Positions 6,700-9,738 of a stretch of DNA of 9,738 bases are shown one piece after another. Positions within the stretch are counted from its first letter, which is position 1; every line of letters begins with the position of its first letter. The notes below the pieces were generated by a model. The model worked only from the letters and a program-made list of their open reading frames with translations, had not been told where the DNA came from and searched no databases. The position numbers and the translations under genes are program-made. Where the stretch lies: assembly GCA_045616225.1 (NCBI GenBank), contig JAZLGI010000096.1, forward strand, positions 1-9,738, written 5' to 3'. This DNA comes from JAZLGI01 sp045616225 (GTDB lineage Bacteria; Spirochaetota; Spirochaetia; Sphaerochaetales; Sphaerochaetaceae).

Positions 6700-7232
6700 T
6701 AGATTTCCTCCACAACATATTGGGAATCTGTGTAAATACAAATAGAAGAAGCAATATCCATAGATTTAAGAGCAATTTCACGTGCAGATAAATCTTTGGC
6801 GCAATCTAAATATGCTCTTGCAGCAGATACTGCATAGTTTCCGCCGCTACCTATGGCAATTGCGTCATATTCAGGTTCAAGTACATCACCGGTTCCGGAT
6901 ATAAGAAAAATCTTATTTCCGTCACTGGCAATCATCATTGCTTCAAGTTTTTGAAGTGCTCTGTCTGTTCTCCACTGTTTTGCAAGGTTTACGGAAGCTC
7001 TTGTTATGTCTCCGTTTACTTCCGAGAGTTTCTTTTCAAAAAGTTCAAAAAGAGTAAATGCGTCTGCAGTTGTTCCTGCAAATCCAATTATTATCTTATC
7101 GTTGAAAATTCTTCTTACTTTATGTGCATTTCCTTTGACAATGGTATCACCTTGAGTAACCTGTCCGTCTCCTGCTATTGCAACATGACCGTTTTTTCTG
7201 ACAGCAACTATTGTTGTTCCCTTCCAGCTCAT
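6699..7232 (-). CDS. hslV: HslV (ClpQ), peptidase subunit of the HslUV protease
   Basis: HslV is the proteasome-beta-like peptidase that forms two stacked hexamers capped by HslU. The 177-residue protein shows KGTTIVAVR at the N-terminus, GDGQVTQGD, NAHKVRRI with the conserved lysine, and GFAGTTADAFTLFELFE, all diagnostic. The catalytic threonine is not directly after Met: the sequence starts MSWKGTT. Either a 5-residue propeptide is removed to expose Thr6, or Ser2 serves as nucleophile after Met removal, as reported for Bacillus CodW/ClpQ. GGAG at 7238-7241, 5 bases before the ATG, supports this start. The ATG overlaps the xerC stop (ATGA), so expression is coupled to xerC. Confidence 0.97.
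   Translation of the reverse strand: MSWKGTTIVAVRKNGHVAIAGDGQVTQGDTIVKGNAHKVRRIFNDKIIIGFAGTTADAFTLFELFEKKLSEVNGDITRASVNLAKQWRTDRALQKLEAMMIASDGNKIFLISGTGDVLEPEYDAIAIGSGGNYAVSAARAYLDCAKDLSAREIALKSMDIASSICIYTDSQYVVEEI
6707..6711 (-). promoter_or_regulatory. Ribosome binding site that fixes the hslU start
   Basis: GGAGG inside the last codons of hslV, 7 bases before the hslU ATG at 6697-6699. It excludes the longer start at 6741, which would overlap hslV by 43 bases. Confidence 0.85.
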
Positions 7233-8149
7233 TTTTTCTCCTTTTGGACATTTTGTCCGTGTGGATGTGTTTTTTTGTACACTTCTGTAAGATGTTTTCT
7301 GCTCACATGTGTGTAAATTTGTGTTGTACCTATACTTTCATGCCCCAACAACTCCTGCACAAGTCTTATATCTGAATCATTGTCCAGAAGATGCGTTGCA
7401 AATGTATGTCTGAAAACGTGGGGTGTAAACTTCTTGGTAAGCCCCATTTTAAGACGGTACTTATCAAAAATACTGTGAACAGTTGAATTCGGCAAGCGTT
7501 TTCCCTTGGAGTTTATCAATACATACAGAGGATCTTTACCTACCGTGCTTTCTATTGTTTTCTTTCTTTCCACCAGATATGTTTTTAAAGTATTGACAGC
7601 TCTGTTTGAAAGAAAAACAAATCTTTGTTTTGTTCCTTTTCCTGTTACAAGAATCCTTCTATTTTCAAAATCTATGTCACCTACTTTCATATTCATGATT
7701 TCACTTAGACGGCATCCTGTAGAATAAAAGAGGTTGAACATTGTAAGTTCTACCAGCTCTGAGTATTTTTTTGGTTCAAAGGCAATGAGCTTTTTTATCT
7801 CATCTTCTGAAAGAACTGTAGGCAATATGCGTTTTGTTTTGGCTCCGCTTATATGTGCAAAAACCTGATCTCTAGCATAGTTATTCTCACACAGATATCT
7901 GAAAAAGCCTTTTTGGCAACTTACTATTCTGCTTATGGTTGAGTTTGAGAGTTTTTGTTCGTAAAGAGAAGAAACAAAATCCTTTGCATCTTCGTGGGAA
8001 AAATCGCAGAACTGAATTTTTCTTTTTTCAGAGTATTCAAACAGTCTTCTTAAATCATGACCGTATGAAATTATTGTCTTTTGCGAGTACCCCAAAACCT
8101 TGGAAAGATAAGTAAGATAACTGTCAATTAAAGTATCGTTGTTTTCCAC
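7229..8149 (-). CDS. xerC: Tyrosine recombinase XerC
   Basis: This is a site-specific tyrosine recombinase, expected to act with XerD at the dif site to resolve chromosome dimers. The 306 residues split into an N-terminal SAM-like DNA-binding domain (about 5-95, with YLSKVLGYSQKTIISY) and a catalytic domain. The catalytic residues are all present: Arg147 in TGCRLSE, Lys171 in VTGKGTKQR, His244 and Arg247 in HVFRHTFATHLL, His270 in LLGHES and the nucleophile Tyr279 in TTQIYTHV. The start is GTG at 8149, 22 bases after the dprA stop. No in-frame ATG lies between that stop and the GTG, and the Shine-Dalgarno is poor. Its end overlaps the hslV start. Its position before hslVU matches codV in Bacillus, hence XerC rather than XerD; the C/D labels rest on context and weak sequence cues. 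Confidence 0.9.
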   Translation of the reverse strand: MENNDTLIDSYLTYLSKVLGYSQKTIISYGHDLRRLFEYSEKRKIQFCDFSHEDAKDFVSSLYEQKLSNSTISRIVSCQKGFFRYLCENNYARDQVFAHISGAKTKRILPTVLSEDEIKKLIAFEPKKYSELVELTMFNLFYSTGCRLSEIMNMKVGDIDFENRRILVTGKGTKQRFVFLSNRAVNTLKTYLVERKKTIESTVGKDPLYVLINSKGKRLPNSTVHSIFDKYRLKMGLTKKFTPHVFRHTFATHLLDNDSDIRLVQELLGHESIGTTQIYTHVSRKHLTEVYKKTHPHGQNVQKEKK

Positions 8150-8171
8150 ATGCTCATAGTAACATCTTTTT

Positions 8172-9089
8172 TTATGTTTTAGCTACAATTGTGTAGTTAT
8201 ACTCACCGTAACGTGCAAATGGTTTTATGATTTTTTCTGTTCTAACAACCTTTAATTTTGTTTCAAACAAATTTGAAACAGAGGTTATGATAGAAGCTCC
8301 TTCTTCTGACAATTTTAAAGAACCTGTGTTTTTTGCACTATTTTTTATGCCTTCTTCTGTTACATAAACATCTTTTCCCATCTGAAGTGCAAAATCTGCT
8401 GTTATTAATGAACCGGACTTTTCAGGAGCCTGAACTACTATTGTAGCTTGGCTGTATGCCGCCATAGTAAGGTTTCTGTTTGGAAAATTTTGTTTAAATG
8501 CCGGCTCAAAAGGAGCAAATTGGCTTATTAGGGTTCCTCCGTTTGATACTATTTTATCTTTTAACATTCTGCTCATTACAGGGTAATCTACCTCAAGGCC
8601 ACAACCCAGTACGCCAATCATATTGCATCCAAGGTTTAACTGAACTGCAGACAAAGCACCCCTTGCAGCTGCTTGGTCTATTCCATGGGCCATTCCAGAC
8701 ACTACGGTAATATTATTTATCTGAGACTCCAATCCAAGGCAAAAAGCTCTTTGCAAAGCTTCTTCTGTTGCATATCTGGTTCCCACAATAGTAACTTTTT
8801 GATTGTTATTTGGTTTTTGTCCTTTGTAAAAGAACATATAAGGAAGGTGTCTTTCTATAGGAAAGAACTCAGGAAAGCTTCTTTCTTTATACCAAATCAC
8901 ATCTCCAAAACCGTCTTTTAACCAGTTTAAACATTGTTTTACTTGGTTAAACTTTGGTTCTATCTGAAGTGTGTCAAAAACTTTATTAAGAGGAATATCG
9001 GAAAAAATAAGTGAGTGTCTTTTTTCCAATGTTAATGAATGCTCAAAACCAATAAGCAGTTTTCTTTCCAATACAGTAAGGTCTTCCAT
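8172..9089 (-). CDS. dprA: DprA/Smf, DNA-processing protein
   Basis: DprA binds incoming single-stranded DNA and loads RecA during natural transformation; many non-competent bacteria also keep it. The 305-residue protein has an N-terminal helical segment (about 1-75) and the Rossmann-like DprA core. The core shows VTIVGTRYATEEA (where VGSR is usual), VVSGMAHGIDQAAARGAL, GVLGCGLEVDYP, GGTLISQF, FPNRNLTMA and SGSLITADFAL. The usual FPxRNRII motif has lost its second arginine. The tail after the core is short, so the C-terminal winged-helix domain found in many DprA proteins appears to be absent. The ATG at 9089 is preceded by AAGGTGG, an imperfect Shine-Dalgarno. It lies between two tyrosine recombinase genes and 22 bases before xerC. 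Confidence 0.93.
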   Translation of the reverse strand: MEDLTVLERKLLIGFEHSLTLEKRHSLIFSDIPLNKVFDTLQIEPKFNQVKQCLNWLKDGFGDVIWYKERSFPEFFPIERHLPYMFFYKGQKPNNNQKVTIVGTRYATEEALQRAFCLGLESQINNITVVSGMAHGIDQAAARGALSAVQLNLGCNMIGVLGCGLEVDYPVMSRMLKDKIVSNGGTLISQFAPFEPAFKQNFPNRNLTMAAYSQATIVVQAPEKSGSLITADFALQMGKDVYVTEEGIKNSAKNTGSLKLSEEGASIITSVSNLFETKLKVVRTEKIIKPFARYGEYNYTIVAKT

Positions 9090-9113
9090 ACAGCCACCTT
9101 ATATGTATGTTAC

Positions 9114-9144
9114 CAAAAATTGCTTATTGCTCAATTTTTGAGCA
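9114..9144 (-). other. Overlapping alternative hairpins between xerD and dprA
   Basis: Two inverted repeats share bases. TGCTCAA (9128-9134) pairs with TTGAGCA (9138-9144) around a 3-base loop. CAAAAATTG (9114-9122) pairs with CAATTTTTG (9132-9140) around a 9-base loop. The two cannot form together. On the minus strand the first is followed by ATAAGCAATTTTT, so it could be a weak terminator for the upstream gene. A loose promoter match (TTGAGC, 16 bases, TAACAT) also overlaps this site and could serve dprA. Confidence 0.45.
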
Positions 9145-9160
9145 GTTTTGTTGCAGTTTC

Positions 9161-9738
9161 CTATATTTCTTTATGATGTTTTGAGTATTCAGAGAACAAA
9201 TCTTCTGTGTTTACGTGAGTGTAAATTTCTGTTGTTCGTATATCTGAGTGTCCCAAAAGTTCCTGAACACTTCTTAAATCTGCTCCGTTATGAAGTAAAT
9301 CTGTTGCAAAACTGTGTCTTAATGTATGTACTTTTGCATTAAGATTGCAAAGTCCGCAATACATTTTTAATCTGTTCCAGATTTCCTGTCTTGTAAGCCT
9401 TTTTGCTCTGTTTGAGAGGAAAAAGGCTTTCTCGGTTTTCTTTGGTTTTTGTTTTGCTCTATCTGTATCTATGTAGGTACATAAATAGTTGTAAGCCACG
9501 TCTCCTACAGGAATTATTCTTTGCTTGTTGCCCTTTCCCGTAACTTTTATCTGGTGCTCTTCTTTATGAAAATCCTGAATGTTGAGATTAACCAATTCAG
9601 AAACTCTAAGACCGCAGGAGTAGATTAACTCAAATATTGTCCTGTCTCTGTATCCTAATTCTTTATCTACCGGAATTGAATCCAACAGTTTTTGAGTTTC
9701 ATCAGAAGATAACACAACTGGAATTGCTTTATGAATTC
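9161..9738 (-). CDS. xerD: Tyrosine recombinase XerD-like, C-terminal catalytic part (5' end outside window)
   Basis: This is the second tyrosine recombinase of the window. The 191 visible residues cover the whole catalytic domain, while the N-terminal DNA-binding domain lies beyond 9738. The frame stays open to the edge (IHKAIPVVLSSDE at the start), so the GTG at 9715 is an internal valine rather than a start. Catalytic residues, counted from that valine, are Arg37 in CGLRVSE, Lys61 in VTGKGNKQR, His130 and Arg133 in VHTLRHSFATDLL, His156 in LLGHSD and Tyr165 in TTEIYTHV. GADLRSVQELLGHSD resembles XerD more than the other copy does. It is clearly distinct in sequence from xerC at 7229-8149, so the pair is not a recent duplication. 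A phage-type or solo Xer integrase is possible but less likely. Confidence 0.85.
   Translation of the reverse strand, partial: IHKAIPVVLSSDETQKLLDSIPVDKELGYRDRTIFELIYSCGLRVSELVNLNIQDFHKEEHQIKVTGKGNKQRIIPVGDVAYNYLCTYIDTDRAKQKPKKTEKAFFLSNRAKRLTRQEIWNRLKMYCGLCNLNAKVHTLRHSFATDLLHNGADLRSVQELLGHSDIRTTEIYTHVNTEDLFSEYSKHHKEI

Noticed and set aside
7246..7258. Small hairpin GGACA-TTT-TGTCC just before the hslV ribosome binding site
   Set aside because: It has only 5 bp and a 3-base loop inside the xerC coding end; this is easily expected by chance and there is no T-tract.
9733..9738. Window ends exactly on GAATTC, suggesting a cloning junction
   Set aside because: Another GAATTC occurs inside xerC at 7485-7490 and the xerD frame runs on to the edge without disturbance; coincidence is the simpler reading.

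Overview
The window is an AT-rich bacterial chromosome segment with every recognisable gene on the minus strand, so the order below follows transcription, from high to low coordinates. Strong GGAG-type ribosome binding sites, an FlhF flagellar GTPase, HslUV, a secreted SurA/PpiC-like protein and a gap-pgk-tpiA-secG block fit a flagellated diderm. A treponeme-like spirochaete is my best guess (inference, moderate confidence). There is no rRNA, tRNA, CRISPR array, insertion sequence or sign of recent transfer. The content is mostly housekeeping.

Block 1 (9738-7229) concerns DNA processing and recombination. It holds the 3' part of a XerD-like recombinase (cut by the window edge), then dprA and xerC. 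Block 2 (7232-5305) is hslV and hslU, translationally coupled to xerC and to each other by ATGA and TAATG overlaps. xerC-hslV-hslU is therefore one transcription unit, probably with dprA. It ends at a strong intrinsic terminator at 5262-5296. The order xerC-hslV-hslU resembles the codV-clpQ-clpY order of Bacillus, but no topA or trmFO lies between dprA and xerC.

Block 3 (5261-4101) is a lone flhF. Its start codon touches the T-tract of the hslU terminator and has no Shine-Dalgarno sequence. Block 4 (4038-2908) is gap, with a good sigma70-type promoter, a strong ribosome binding site and its own intrinsic terminator, so it can be transcribed alone. Block 5 (2888-1) is pgk, tpiA and secG, then a terminator-like hairpin, then the start of a gene for an exported SurA/PpiC-type protein that runs off the window. 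This block joins lower glycolysis (GAPDH, PGK, TIM) to protein export (SecG and a periplasmic folding factor).

No stretch longer than about 120 bases lacks a gene. The gaps hold terminators, promoters and ribosome binding sites. I found no clear undescribed system. The points most worth a second look are regulatory: the flhF start at a terminator, terminators placed just before pgk and the ppi gene, and the xerC start region.
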